Made by a program: the position numbers and the translations under genes. DNA of 13,756 nt from Bacteroidales bacterium UBA714 (lineage in GTDB: Bacteria; Bacteroidota; Bacteroidia; Bacteroidales; UBA932): the NCBI GenBank assembly GCA_002298075.1, contig DBLW01000087.1:1-13756 (forward strand), read 5' to 3'. Positions 13,743 to 13,756 of this stretch are shown one piece after another; position 1 is the first letter of the stretch; each line of letters opens with the position of its first letter. The notes below the pieces were generated by a model, which saw only the letters and a list, made by a program, of their open reading frames with translations, searched no databases and was not told the origin of the DNA.

Positions 13743-13756
13743 CACCTGCAAAAGTA

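Overview
The window is a 13.8-kb piece of a chromosome from the order Bacteroidales (phylum Bacteroidota). Four things support this. There is a two-pilin FimA/FimB-type (type V) fimbrial operon. There are Bacteroidales-typical families (DUF3575, DUF3868-like/OmpA, DUF4251, DUF4136). The promoters have the Bacteroidota form (TTTG, 19 bp, TAnnTTTG), and Shine-Dalgarno sequences are generally absent. Genus cannot be fixed from the sequence. No mobile element, CRISPR array or phage gene was seen.

Layout. (1) 1-1681: the 3' end of a radical SAM gene, then dtd (D-aminoacyl-tRNA deacylase) and deoC (deoxyribose-phosphate aldolase), closed by a strong hairpin terminator. (2) 1701-7531: a five-gene fimbrial/envelope operon behind a recognisable promoter. 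It encodes a zincin-like lipoprotein with HELAH, a DUF3575 outer-membrane barrel, a large lipoprotein with OmpA-like and TPR-like parts, a FimA-type pilin lipoprotein and a FimB/Mfa2-type minor subunit/anchor. (3) 7551-7725: tRNA-Leu(CAG) with its own promoter and a terminator. (4) 7724-9142, minus strand: one long reading frame joining a serine alpha/beta-hydrolase to an AlaX-type alanyl-tRNA editing domain. A promoter-like sequence lies inside the junction. (5) 9308-11301: a three-gene exported-protein operon (DUF4251, DUF4136 lipoprotein, small outer-membrane barrel). (6) 11373-13283: an LpxH-like metallophosphoesterase and a GT-B glycosyltransferase, plausibly a glycolipid/envelope pair. 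(7) 13318-13601: a consensus promoter, tandem tRNA-Lys(TTT) and tRNA-Lys(CTT), and a bidirectional terminator. (8) The right edge: a minus-strand promoter element facing that same terminator, which could define a small RNA of about 170 nt.

How the genes fit together. In the fimbrial operon all five products carry signal peptides, three or four of them lipoprotein-type. They fit the type V route, in which lipoprotein pilins reach the outer membrane, are proteolytically matured, and polymerise on an anchor subunit. The barrel and the OmpA-like lipoprotein would supply an outer-membrane/peptidoglycan platform. The zincin is the least expected member. dtd and the AlaX domain are both trans-editing factors that remove wrong amino acids from tRNA, but they sit in separate transcription units.

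The observations most worth checking are the hydrolase-AlaX fusion with its promoter-like junction, the zincin at the head of the pilus operon, and the possible small RNA at the right edge.
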